DNA of 12,955 nucleotides from Planctomycetota bacterium (GTDB lineage Bacteria > Planctomycetota > UBA11346): assembly GCA_013821615.1 (NCBI GenBank), contig JACDGQ010000042.1:1-12955 (forward strand), given 5' to 3'. This document shows positions 1 through 6,308 of the stretch, piece after piece. Position 1 is the stretch's first letter, and every line of letters begins with the position of its first letter. A program made the position numbers and the translations under genes. A model generated the notes under the pieces. It did no database searches and was not told the origin of the DNA. It was given only the letters and a program-made list of their open reading frames with translations.

Positions 1-299
1 GTCTGGGCGAGCACCACCGGCCCACTGGCCGCGACCACTGCCTGGTGCACGGGCAGCGGTTGGCCCTGGGCGAGCCCTCCGCTCGCGATGGCGACGGCAT
101 TCGACCACGATTGCCCGCCATCGACCGACACCGCGTAGCGCAACTGGTCCCACGCCACCACGGTGTTCCCGAAGGCATGCAGCCCCGCCGCCGGGAAGTC
201 GCTGACCTGGTGCCAGTCCTCATCCGCCCCCCGCGCCGGCGCCGCGACGACGACCCCGAGCGTGGCCAGGAATAGCAGGATCTGCAGGCGATGTCTCAT
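1..299 (-). CDS. Secreted Asp-box (BNR/sialidase-like repeat) protein, partial at the window edge
   Basis: The minus-strand frame starts at an ATG (297-299) and stays open past base 1, so only the first 99 codons are seen. A GGAG ribosome-binding site lies just upstream. Residues 1-25 look like a signal peptide: MRHR, a hydrophobic stretch (LQILLFLATLGVVVAA), then a plausible cleavage after ARGA. Residues 58-65 read SVDGGQSW, an exact fit to the Asp-box consensus S-x-D-x-G-x-x-W found in BNR/sialidase-type beta-propellers. The protein is therefore probably exported and probably forms a propeller. The Asp-box is a fold marker and does not prove sialidase or any other enzyme activity. Most of the protein is outside the window, so substrate and exact family cannot be given. 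The start is well supported. Confidence 0.72.
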   Translation of the reverse strand, partial: MRHRLQILLFLATLGVVVAAPARGADEDWHQVSDFPAAGLHAFGNTVVAWDQLRYAVSVDGGQSWSNAVAIASGGLAQGQPLPVHQAVVAASGPVVLAQ

Positions 300-326
300 G
301 GAGGCTCCAGTTGGCGGGCCGATCCG

Positions 327-340
327 CCTTCAGCTGAAGG
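327..340. promoter_or_regulatory. Perfect 14-bp palindrome, possible operator
   Basis: CCTTCAGCTGAAGG is a perfect inverted repeat with no spacer, centred about 34 bp upstream of the ATG of the exported-protein gene. With no loop it is more like a protein-binding site than an RNA hairpin. In a 13-kb GC-rich window about one such palindrome is expected by chance, so the intergenic position is the only support. Confidence 0.25.
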
Positions 341-589
341 TGACCATCCGACCCATGGTTCCGCGGTCGACCCGCCGGGTGATCCTTCGCCCTGTCGGCG
401 AGGAGTCAAACCTGACCATCCCCCCAGCACCAAGGTCGCCCCGTGGCGAGCGCAGCAGCATCCACGCCCAACGGATCACCGCCTGGATTGGAATTCACCC
501 CGAGCGAAGCACGGACCCCCTTTGGATCCGCAGCCTCTCAACCAAGCCTGTTCAGTTGGTTTCGGGGGGCAGCGCGCAGCGCGTTGGTG

Positions 590-649
590 GGGAGCCGTAG
601 CCACCCAACCGACAAGCTGGGGGGCCGTAGCCACCCCACACGAAAGCCC
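590..649. repeat. Two-copy 30-bp tandem repeat with GCCGTAGCCACCC core
   Basis: The 13-base core GCCGTAGCCACCC occurs at 594-606 and again at 624-636, a period of exactly 30 bp. Each core is preceded by a G-run (GGGGA/GGGGG) and the remaining half of the unit is less conserved. The repeat ends just beyond the stop codon of the minus-strand HTH gene (653). It may be a dispersed REP-like element or a remnant of one, but with only this window I cannot show other copies in the genome. Confidence 0.55.
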
Positions 650-652
650 CGA

Positions 653-1102
653 CTACAAGCCGCCGATGCGCCGGGCGCGGCGGAACCGCGAGGTCCCACG
701 CCGCCGTGGCGCCGGGACCGGGGTCCCGGGGCTCGGCCGGCGCCGGACCAGCCAGGCGGCGAAATCGCCGACCATGTCGAGTTCGCCCGCGTCGAGGGCG
801 CGCAGGCGCTCGAGCACGCGTGCCGGCAGGGCGAAGGCGGGGCGGCCGCGGCGCTCCAACGCGCCGTCCGGGGCAGGCTCCTCCGGCGGATCGACCAGGT
901 CACGCACCGCGGCCTCGTCGATGCCGAGGAAGCGCGCATAGGCGGGGAAGGTGCGGCGGTTGGGCCGGCGACCCTGCTTGAGGACCGCGCGCAGCGAGGC
1001 CGGAGTGATGCCGATCTGCTCGGCGGCGGCTGAAAGGGAGGCGAGTCCGGCTTCGTCGATGCGACGCACCAGCGCGGCTGCAAGCGGGCTTTTAGCGGTC
1101 AT
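653..1102 (-). CDS. Small XRE-like helix-turn-helix DNA-binding protein
   Basis: The protein has 149 residues from the ATG at 1100-1102. A longer frame reaches 1237, but its extra 45 residues are Arg-rich and intergenic in character, and a GGA sits 5 bases before the 1102 start, so the shorter form is preferred. Residues about 21-62 form an XRE/Cro-type fold: the segment AAAEQIGITPASLRAVLKQG resembles the helix-turn-helix, and PNRRTFPAYARFLGI the following helices. Residues 90-120 look helical. The last 28 or so residues are Arg/Pro-rich, which would favour DNA or RNA binding. It is probably a transcriptional regulator, with no visible ligand domain. It diverges from another HTH gene at 1381 whose C-terminal domain has the same layout, so the two may share or cross-regulate the region between them. 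Target genes are unknown. Confidence 0.66.
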   Translation of the reverse strand: MTAKSPLAAALVRRIDEAGLASLSAAAEQIGITPASLRAVLKQGRRPNRRTFPAYARFLGIDEAAVRDLVDPPEEPAPDGALERRGRPAFALPARVLERLRALDAGELDMVGDFAAWLVRRRPSPGTPVPAPRRRGTSRFRRARRIGGL

Positions 1103-1380
1103 GACCGTCCAACCTGCGCGCGAGCCGGCATATTCAAGCGAGGAATTGCGCTCATCCGCGTCGCTGCGCGCAGCGCTCTGCGCCGGAGGCGCCGTATACC
1201 GGCGGACTTCCTGCCGCCTTGACGAGTGCACCTTCATGCAACAAGTGAATCATCCTGGAGGAAGTGCTGCCATCTGTGCAAAACCCGCTAGCATGCGTCA
1301 AATCAGCTGCGCCCCGCGCACCAGCGCGCCGGCTTGACGTTGTGATCGGCCCCAAGAACCCGCCTCCAGAGGACCCTGCG
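1103..1380. promoter_or_regulatory. Divergent promoter region between two HTH genes
   Basis: This 278-bp gap must hold the promoters for both flanking regulators. It contains a 14-bp perfect palindrome, CGCTGCGCGCAGCG (1162-1175), and several TTGACG hexamers (plus strand at 1219-1224 and 1333-1338; minus strand around 1298) that could serve as -35 elements. None has a well-spaced, convincing -10 box, so no exact promoter is called. The plus gene has a clear AGAGGA ribosome-binding site at 1368-1373. Confidence 0.4.
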
Positions 1381-1974
1381 ATGCCCACCTCCGAGACCGT
1401 CGCCTCCCGCAACAAGGAGATGGCCCGCCTCTACCACGAAGACGGGCTCAACTGCGCCGAGATCGGCCGCGCCTACGGGCTGACCCGCGAGCGCGTGCGC
1501 CAGATCCTCGCCCAGGAGGGCGAACCGCCGTACCTGCAGGCCCTCGATGCCGAGCGCGAGCGCATCGCCGGCCTGGCCGTGCCGCTGTTCACCCAGGGCC
1601 TGACCCGCGAGCGCATCGCCGAGAAGCTGGACGTGAAGGCCGCCGAGGTCAACCACCTGGTGGTGGTCGCGCGCCGCGCCATCAGCGAGGGCGATGCCCG
1701 CCCCTGGGAGCGCCGCCTGGTCAAGGCCGTCGAGGCCGGCCTGCAGGACCGCGCCGAGAACCATGAGAAGCAGCGCTCGCAGGTTCTGCCCGTGATCACC
1801 ACCGCAATCCAGAAAAGTGGCCTGTCGGCGCGCGCCATCGCCCAGAAGAGCGGCGTGTCCTACCTGACCGTGCTGTCGCTGAGCAAAGGCGGCAAGTACC
1901 TGCCGCGCCCGAACACCGTGCGCCGCCTCGCGCGCGTCTTCCCGACCCTGGCGAAGCTGGTCGGGAAGGCCTAA
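1381..1974 (+). CDS. DNA-binding protein with three HTH-like units (sigma-70 region 4-like and XRE-like)
   Basis: The protein has 197 residues. The ATG at 1381 is chosen because AGAGGA lies 7 bases before it; the frame is open further upstream without support. Residues about 13-44 resemble sigma-70 region 4, with the typical recognition-helix wording GLTRERVRQIL. Residues about 62-98 repeat the pattern (FTQGLTRERIAEKLDVKAAE) and look like a second HTH. Residues about 136-190 form an XRE-like domain (SARAIAQKSGVSYLTVLSLS, then PRPNTVRRLARVFP). No sigma region 2 is present, so this is not a complete sigma factor; a multi-site DNA-binding regulator is more likely. The stop overlaps the stop of the kinase gene on the other strand by 4 bp. 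Its XRE-like half matches the layout of the divergent neighbour at 653-1102. The target is unknown. Confidence 0.7.
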   Translation: MPTSETVASRNKEMARLYHEDGLNCAEIGRAYGLTRERVRQILAQEGEPPYLQALDAERERIAGLAVPLFTQGLTRERIAEKLDVKAAEVNHLVVVARRAISEGDARPWERRLVKAVEAGLQDRAENHEKQRSQVLPVITTAIQKSGLSARAIAQKSGVSYLTVLSLSKGGKYLPRPNTVRRLARVFPTLAKLVGKA

Positions 1975-2882
1975 GCCTCTCCGTACGCGTCCAGATCCGC
2001 GAGCAGCGCCCAGTAATCCGGGTAGCGCTCGCGGCGCGCCTTGGCGGTGCAGTGGCGCACCACTTCGGCGAGCGCGGGGTCGGGCAAGGCGCGCCAATCG
2101 ACCTCGTGCTTGAGCAGGCGCTCGAGGTAGTGGCCCTGATCACGGGAACCGGTGAAGCGCGGCTGCGCCGGCACCCCGGTCAGGAGCTCGGCGAGCACCA
2201 GGCCGAGCGCATAGATGTCGGCGCGCTGGTCGATATCGTCGGCCTCGTAGATCTGTTCGGGACTGAGGTAGATGGCGGTGCCGACCACGCCCATGATGGC
2301 GATCCCGGCGCGACTGCGCACGAACGGGTTGACCGGGATGGCGATGCCGAAGTCGCTGACATGCAGGCGGTCGTGCTCGTCGAGCAGCAGGTTCTCGGGT
2401 TTGAGGTCGCGGTGCACCAGGCCGCTCGCCTGCAGCGCCAGCGCCGCTTCGCGGATCCAGCGCACCGCCTGCGCGCGCGGCGGCACCCCGGCGAGCAGGC
2501 GCTGGTAGAGACTGGAGCGGTAGGCGTCCATGACCAGGAAAGGCAGGTCGAGCCCCAGCCCGGCGCGCCATGCGTGATCGACCCGGCGGATGGTGGCGAG
2601 ATGCGGCAGGTCCGGGCCGCCGGCATAGCGCGCCTCGTGGAACAGGTCCTCCGTGCATTCCCAGGTGCGCGGCAGCTTGAGCGCCAGGTCACGCCCGTCC
2701 GCCAGCGCCTGGGCACGGTAGACGCGCCCCGAGCCGCCGCAGCCGATCACCCCGGTAATGCGATAGGCAACCGCCGCGGCGCCGCCGCTGCCCAGCCCCT
2801 CGCCCGGCTGCAGCGCGGGGATGCTGGCCGGATAGGCATGGGGAACCTGGGGCGAGCCGGTGGCGTTCACGCGACCGATCAT
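1971..2882 (-). CDS. Soluble Hanks-type serine/threonine protein kinase
   Basis: The protein has 303 residues from the ATG at 2880-2882. A GTG at 2895-2897 would add five residues, and neither start has a clear ribosome-binding site. Counting from the GTG start, the kinase domain spans about 45-305 with all key elements: glycine loop GCGGSG (52-57), ATP-binding Lys74 in LALK, alpha-C Glu88, catalytic HRDLKPEN (162-169), SDFG with metal-binding Asp182, SPE (212-214) in place of APE, and the structural Asp227 in ADIYALG. It should be an active kinase that phosphorylates Ser/Thr on target proteins. Unlike PknB-type receptors it has no transmembrane segment and no sensor domain, only about 45 N-terminal residues rich in Gly/Ala/Pro, so it is probably cytoplasmic. 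No phosphatase gene is near. Its 3' end overlaps the HTH gene by 4 bp; the substrate is unknown. Confidence 0.9.
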   Translation of the reverse strand: MIGRVNATGSPQVPHAYPASIPALQPGEGLGSGGAAAVAYRITGVIGCGGSGRVYRAQALADGRDLALKLPRTWECTEDLFHEARYAGGPDLPHLATIRRVDHAWRAGLGLDLPFLVMDAYRSSLYQRLLAGVPPRAQAVRWIREAALALQASGLVHRDLKPENLLLDEHDRLHVSDFGIAIPVNPFVRSRAGIAIMGVVGTAIYLSPEQIYEADDIDQRADIYALGLVLAELLTGVPAQPRFTGSRDQGHYLERLLKHEVDWRALPDPALAEVVRHCTAKARRERYPDYWALLADLDAYGEA

Positions 2883-2944
2883 CCACACCGGCGGCACCGG
2901 TCAAAGGCGGCAGGTCGAGGCGCTCCTCCACCCGCCCATATGCT

Positions 2945-2972
2945 TTGGCTGCAGGCGGGCGCGCCCTACGCT
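2945..2972 (+). promoter_or_regulatory. Candidate sigma-70-type promoter for the pseudouridine synthase gene
   Basis: TTGGCT (2945-2950), a 16-bp spacer and TACGCT (2967-2972) match the sigma-70 layout moderately. The start codon is at 2982, only 9 bases after the -10 box, which would give an mRNA with almost no leader. No Shine-Dalgarno sequence is visible before 2982, which agrees with a leaderless message. This is a pattern match only. Confidence 0.28.
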
Positions 2973-2981
2973 GCCGCCGCC

Positions 2982-4121
2982 ATGGCCGACGACCTCACCG
3001 CAGCCACCTCGGACGAGGCCGAAGCCATCCGCAACGAGGTCCCGGTCGAGCGCATCCTGACCGGCACGCACCGCATCCTGCGCTTCAACGTCGGGCGCAA
3101 CCACGGCCAGGGCTGGCGTCTGGACAAGTACCTGGCGGCGCTGCTGCCGACCATCAGCCGCTCGCTGGTGCTGCGCTGGGTCGAACGCGGCTGCGCCAGC
3201 GTCGACGGCGCGCCGGTGCACGAGCGCGTCAAGCTGCGCCCCGGCCAGCGCATCGTGCTCGAGGCGCCGCTGCCGGAACGCGATGCGGACGCGCCGGCGG
3301 AGAACGCGTTGGCGGTGCTCTACGAGGACCGCTGGCTGATGGTGTGCAACAAGCCGCCCGGCCAGCTCGCGCACCAGGCCGGGCGGACCATGACCGGCAC
3401 GCTGCTCAACCAGGCGCAGGATCACCAGGAGGCGCGCGGCCAGGACCCGCGCGCCGTGCGCCTGGTCAACCGCATCGACCGCGACACCTCGGGCATCGTG
3501 CTGCTGTCCCTCGACGAGGCCGCGCACGTGCGCCTCAGCCAGGCGATGGAGGCGCGCGACCTGCACAAGGAGTACCGCGCCATCTGCCACGGCGTGCCCG
3601 CGCCGCGTGACGGCGACTGGCTCGACCCCATGGGCGAGGGCGACGGCGCGAGCATCGCGCGCGTGGTGCGCGCCGACGGCCAGGAGTGCCACACCGGATA
3701 CCACGTCCTCGAAACCGCGCCCGCTGGCGCCGACCCCGGCGCCTACGCCCTGCTGCGCCTGGTCCTGCACACCGGCCGGCAGCACCAGATCCGCGTGCAC
3801 GCCAGCCACCACGGCCACGCGCTGGTCGGCGATTGGGTCTACGGCCAGGCCTGCGCCGAATTGCCCGGCCAGGCGCTGCACGCCGCAGTGCTGGAATTCC
3901 CGCATCCGGTCGAACACCGCACCGTGCGCATCGAGGCCCCGCTCACCGCCGCCGTGGCCGCGCTGTGGGCGTCCTTGCGCGCCGGCGGCACCCCCACCGC
4001 CCAGGCGCTCAGCGCCGAGCAGCGCTCCAAGCTCGCCCTCAGCGACGGCCCGAGCCTGCGCCGGCCGAGCTGGCTGAGCGAGGCGGAATTCCTGCAGCTG
4101 CGGGCGGAAGCGGGGGAATAG
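2982..4121 (+). CDS. RluA/RluD-family RNA pseudouridine synthase
   Basis: The protein has 379 residues from the ATG at 2982. An in-frame ATG at 2940 would add 14 residues; neither start has a ribosome-binding site. An S4 RNA-binding domain spans about 45-95 (WRLDKYLAALLPTISRSLV, ending at PGQRIVLEAP). The catalytic domain spans about 110-330: NKPPGQLAHQ, the motif II segment RLVNRIDRDTSG with nucleophile Asp166, LHKEYRA (194-200), and LHTGRQHQIRVH (262-273) followed by LVGDWVYG. The family converts uridine to pseudouridine in rRNA or tRNA; RluD acts on 23S rRNA helix 69, and the S4 domain fits RluC/RluD better than RluA. Which uridine is modified cannot be told. About 45 residues after the catalytic domain (LRAGGTPTAQ to the end) go beyond the usual family end and have no recognised role. 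It diverges from the kinase gene. Confidence 0.92.
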   Translation: MADDLTAATSDEAEAIRNEVPVERILTGTHRILRFNVGRNHGQGWRLDKYLAALLPTISRSLVLRWVERGCASVDGAPVHERVKLRPGQRIVLEAPLPERDADAPAENALAVLYEDRWLMVCNKPPGQLAHQAGRTMTGTLLNQAQDHQEARGQDPRAVRLVNRIDRDTSGIVLLSLDEAAHVRLSQAMEARDLHKEYRAICHGVPAPRDGDWLDPMGEGDGASIARVVRADGQECHTGYHVLETAPAGADPGAYALLRLVLHTGRQHQIRVHASHHGHALVGDWVYGQACAELPGQALHAAVLEFPHPVEHRTVRIEAPLTAAVAALWASLRAGGTPTAQALSAEQRSKLALSDGPSLRRPSWLSEAEFLQLRAEAGE

Positions 4122-4181
4122 CGCGCACTGCGCGGACCTTGGACCAAACCATCACGTTATGGCTTACGAGACCGGAGGTAT

Positions 4182-4337
4182 TTGCCGCAGAGACGCAGAG
4201 GGAAGGCAGGAGGGCCGCAGAGACGAGATCAGGGCCTTGAATAGAGAAGGAGGACAGGCGTCGTTCCTCAGGCGTACTCAGATGAACATGGCGGTCCTCT
4301 GCGGCCCTCTGCGTCTTGCTCTGCGCCTCTGCGGCAA
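4182..4337. repeat. Long imperfect inverted repeat of CCGCAGAG/CGCAGAG units between convergent genes
   Basis: The left arm (4182-4222) begins TTGCCGCAGAGACGCAGAG. The right arm (4297-4337), read on the minus strand, begins TTGCCGCAGAGGCGCAGAG. Both arms end in AGGGCCGCAGAG, so the arms are 41 bases long and match at both ends, with a diverged middle that aligns better if a short gap is allowed. The arms are separated by about 74 bases. Short direct repeats of CGCAGAG recur inside each arm. The element sits between two gene ends (4121 and 4397), so its transcript could fold into a long stem from either direction and act as a two-way terminator. It also looks like a small dispersed, MITE-like repeat. 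CGCAGAG-type repeats of this wording occur between genes in many unrelated bacteria, from general knowledge and not a search. Confidence 0.72.
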
Positions 4338-4372
4338 TTGCCCACGTATTCCCGTTTTATCGTGATGGCATT

Positions 4373-4389
4373 GACCCCGGGCCCGGGTC
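4373..4389 (-). terminator. GC-only hairpin after the AraC gene, weak terminator candidate
   Basis: GACCCCGGGCCCGGGTC can fold into a short GC stem (GACCC/GGGTC around CGGGCCC). It lies 8 bases beyond the stop codon of the AraC-family gene (4397-4399). No T-run follows on the minus strand, so it is not a textbook Rho-independent terminator. Confidence 0.28.
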
Positions 4390-4396
4390 TCGCCGC

Positions 4397-5233
4397 TCAG
4401 ACGCGTCCCGTCCGCCTGTAGGTCGCCGGCGGCACGCCCATCAGCCGCGTGAACACGCGCGTGAAATGGAAGCGGTTGGCGAACCCGGTGGCGGTCGAGA
4501 TCCCGGCGATGTCGTCCTCGCTCGAGATCAACCGTTCGGCGGCGATGGCGACGCGGCGCTCCTGGATGTAGCGGCTGGGGGTCTTGCCGGAGCGGGCGCG
4601 GAACAGCCGTGCGAAGTGGTCGGGGCTGACCGCGCACAGCCGCGCCAGCTCTTCGATGCTCAAACGGCCGGCGAGGTTGCGCTCGATGTGGCCGAGCGCC
4701 GCCGCGAGCGGATCGTCGCTGGCGAGGTGCTGGTCGAGGCGGGTGCGGGCGGCCTCGGGCAGGCCCTCGGCGACCGCAGCCAGGCAGTCGAGAAGCAGCG
4801 CCTGCATGCCCAGGCGCCACACCGCGGTATCGGTGATGTGGCTGCGCAGCCCGTCGATCTTGGCAGCGCGCGTGGCATCCGGCGGCAGCACGAACGGCCG
4901 CTCCAGGCAGCCGCGGTCCCACTCGCCGCGCAGCCCTACCGGGTCGAAGTGCACGTAGAAGTGCCCGATCGGCACGTGGCAGACGCCCTGGAAGCGCCCC
5001 CAGGCCGGGACCAGCACCAGCTCGCCCGCGGGCAGCGCCACCAGCCCCGTCGGGGTGCTGATCGAGGCGCCGTCCTTGTCGTTGCGGTACAGGCGCCAGA
5101 AGGGGTTGCGCAGGCTCACATCCCACCACGTGTCGATCGTCACCTGATCGGCGTAGAGGATGCGGCAGTGGATGTCGCGCGGAGTCTGCTGCGCGGTGAT
5201 CGGTGGCCGCAGGACGGCGCCATCGGTGGTCAT
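4397..5233 (-). CDS. AraC/XylS-family transcriptional regulator
   Basis: The protein has 278 residues from the ATG at 5231-5233; no strong ribosome-binding site is visible. The N-terminal half (about 20-115) looks like a cupin-type sensing domain. It begins with WWDVSLRNPFWRLYRN, has the beta-strand run GLVALPAGELVLVPAW (63-78) and ends with GHFYVHFDPVG (90-100). The C-terminal 100 residues are the double HTH of AraC proteins: LSIEELARLCAVSPDHFARL (191-210) and a second HTH around 240-262 containing ATGFANRFHFTRVF, ending in GVPPATYRR. It probably binds a small molecule, often a sugar, and controls transcription of catabolic or cell-surface genes. It lies just after the terminator of the pseudopilin operon on the same strand, and only about 22 bp separate the terminator T-run from the start. 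Its promoter therefore probably overlaps the end of the last pseudopilin gene, or it relies on read-through. Ligand and targets are unknown. Confidence 0.88.
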   Translation of the reverse strand: MTTDGAVLRPPITAQQTPRDIHCRILYADQVTIDTWWDVSLRNPFWRLYRNDKDGASISTPTGLVALPAGELVLVPAWGRFQGVCHVPIGHFYVHFDPVGLRGEWDRGCLERPFVLPPDATRAAKIDGLRSHITDTAVWRLGMQALLLDCLAAVAEGLPEAARTRLDQHLASDDPLAAALGHIERNLAGRLSIEELARLCAVSPDHFARLFRARSGKTPSRYIQERRVAIAAERLISSEDDIAGISTATGFANRFHFTRVFTRLMGVPPATYRRTGRV

Positions 5234-5255
5234 GCGGGGATGGTAGCAGCGCGGG

Positions 5256-5288
5256 CAAAAACGGCGACCGCGGGATGGCCGCGGCGCC
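5256..5288 (-). terminator. Strong Rho-independent terminator of the pseudopilin operon
   Basis: On the minus strand, GGCGCCGCGG (5288 to 5279), a 5-base loop CCATC, then CCGCGG-T-CGCC form a 10-bp GC stem with one bulged T. This is followed by G and TTTTT (5261 to 5257). It begins 18 bases after the stop codon of the PilX-like gene. This is a textbook intrinsic terminator and marks the 3' end of the 5307-9977 operon. Confidence 0.85.
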
Positions 5289-5306
5289 CGACCCCCTGCA
5301 TCACGC

Positions 5307-6308
5307 TCACCAGTTGGTCGGCTCGGTCACCAGGCGCTGCACCCAGCTGATCGTGCCGACCAGGTTCTTGGCGTGCAGCTGGGTGCGCACGCTGTGCGCC
5401 CAGGTGTGGCTGGCGTTGGGCGGCCAGCTCATGTAGTGGTCGCGATCGGTGCCCAGTTCGTGGTCGAGGTTGTGGTAATCGAGGGCAAGCACGGCTGCGC
5501 TCCATTCAACGCGGTACCACAGCCGCACCTCGTTGGCGTCCAGATCGCGGAAGGTCTCATAATCGTTGGCGAACTGCGCTTTGTCCGCGGCCTGCATGAG
5601 CGGGGCATTGGTCACCGGATCGAGGGCGTTCCAGTCCCGCAGCCGAAAGCCCATGGTGCCACCGCTGCCGCAGGTCACCACGAAGGTCGCCGGCCCATCA
5701 CGCCACAGCCGGAACCACGCGCGATTCAGGGTCCCGACGCGCGGCCGCGGGACGCCGGCCGCGTAGTCATCAAAGGCGCCGGGCGAGGGGCTCGCGGTAT
5801 GGGTGGCCGCGTTCCAGCCGTTGTCGGTCACCGGCTGGGGATCCGGGTTGATCAGATAGGGCATGCCGGCATTCGGCGCGGCGGGCACGATCGGCGTGGC
5901 AATCTGATTGTAGACCGCGTCGAGGCGGATGGCGTAGGGCGGTCGCTCGAGCACGTACATCGGGAAGCGGTGCGCCGTGAAGCGCGGAAAGCGGGAATCG
6001 TCGTCGAGTCCGGTGGCGACCGGCTTGGGACCGAGCTTGCCGTCGCGCACGTCGATCCAGCCAAAGCCCTCCTCATGCGCCGATGGGAAACCTGGGGTCT
6101 CCCAGCCCAGTCGCGAGGCCTCGAGGACGTAGTTGCAGGCCGCGCTGAGCATCAGCCGCGCCTGGGTCTCGCGCATCGCCAGCAGCGACTCCTCGGCGTC
6201 GCTGCGCATGCGCGTGAGGAAGGCCAGCGAGATGCTCAGCAACAGGGCCGCGATGCCGGCCACCAGGATGAGCACCGCGCCACGGCGCGTCCGCAGGTCT
6301 CGCGTCAT
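5307..6308 (-). CDS. PilX/GspK-like minor pseudopilin
   Basis: The protein has 333 residues. Its ATG (6306-6308) overlaps the TGA of the PilW-like gene as TGATG, so translation is probably coupled. The N-terminus is MTRDLRTRRG, then a 20-residue hydrophobic helix (AVLILVAGIAALLLSISLAF), then a charged amphipathic helix (about 32-62). This is the layout of PilX and GspK minor pilins. Cleavage would follow Gly10, and as in GspK the Glu at mature position 5 is absent (Leu). The rest is a periplasmic domain of about 270 residues without a recognised motif, ending in aromatic-rich sequence. PilX/GspK proteins cap or prime pilus or pseudopilus assembly with PilV/PilW or GspI/GspJ partners, which fits its place as third gene in a three-pseudopilin operon. 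It ends 18 bases before a strong terminator. The exact system (pilus, secretion or competence) cannot be told. Confidence 0.75.
   Translation of the reverse strand: MTRDLRTRRGAVLILVAGIAALLLSISLAFLTRMRSDAEESLLAMRETQARLMLSAACNYVLEASRLGWETPGFPSAHEEGFGWIDVRDGKLGPKPVATGLDDDSRFPRFTAHRFPMYVLERPPYAIRLDAVYNQIATPIVPAAPNAGMPYLINPDPQPVTDNGWNAATHTASPSPGAFDDYAAGVPRPRVGTLNRAWFRLWRDGPATFVVTCGSGGTMGFRLRDWNALDPVTNAPLMQAADKAQFANDYETFRDLDANEVRLWYRVEWSAAVLALDYHNLDHELGTDRDHYMSWPPNASHTWAHSVRTQLHAKNLVGTISWVQRLVTEPTNW

Larger units (their letters stand above)
300..652. other. Gene-free stretch with a palindrome and a short tandem repeat
   Basis: No reading frame here has a credible start, ribosome-binding site or recognisable product; the open frames are GC-driven. 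The stretch lies upstream of the minus-strand exported-protein gene and downstream of the minus-strand HTH gene, so it should carry the end of one transcript and the promoter of the next. It contains a 14-bp palindrome (327-340) and a two-copy 30-bp repeat (590-649), listed separately. I see no convincing -35/-10 pair. A TTGACT on the minus strand (404-409) lacks a good partner. Confidence 0.6.

Noticed and set aside
590..649. The two-copy 30-bp repeat as a CRISPR array
   Set aside because: There are only two copies, the conserved core is 13 bp, the spacer is too short and no cas gene is nearby.
1162..1175. The 14-bp palindrome CGCTGCGCGCAGCG as a firm operator
   Set aside because: It is pure GC-type sequence in a GC-rich genome, and chance palindromes of this length are expected about once per window. 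It is mentioned only within the divergent promoter entry.
1103..1237. An N-terminal extension of the minus-strand HTH protein to 1237
   Set aside because: The extra 45 residues are Arg/Ser-rich without motif and would invade the divergent promoter region. The ATG at 1102 has a nearby GGA.
1303..2097. A 264-codon minus-strand frame antisense to the three-HTH gene
   Set aside because: It is low-complexity Ala/Gly/Arg/Leu sequence. The plus-strand frame has a ribosome-binding site and recognisable HTH units.
2052..2939. A long plus-strand extension upstream of the pseudouridine synthase
   Set aside because: It lies antisense to the kinase gene and adds no known domain. The family N-terminus and S4 domain begin just after 2982.
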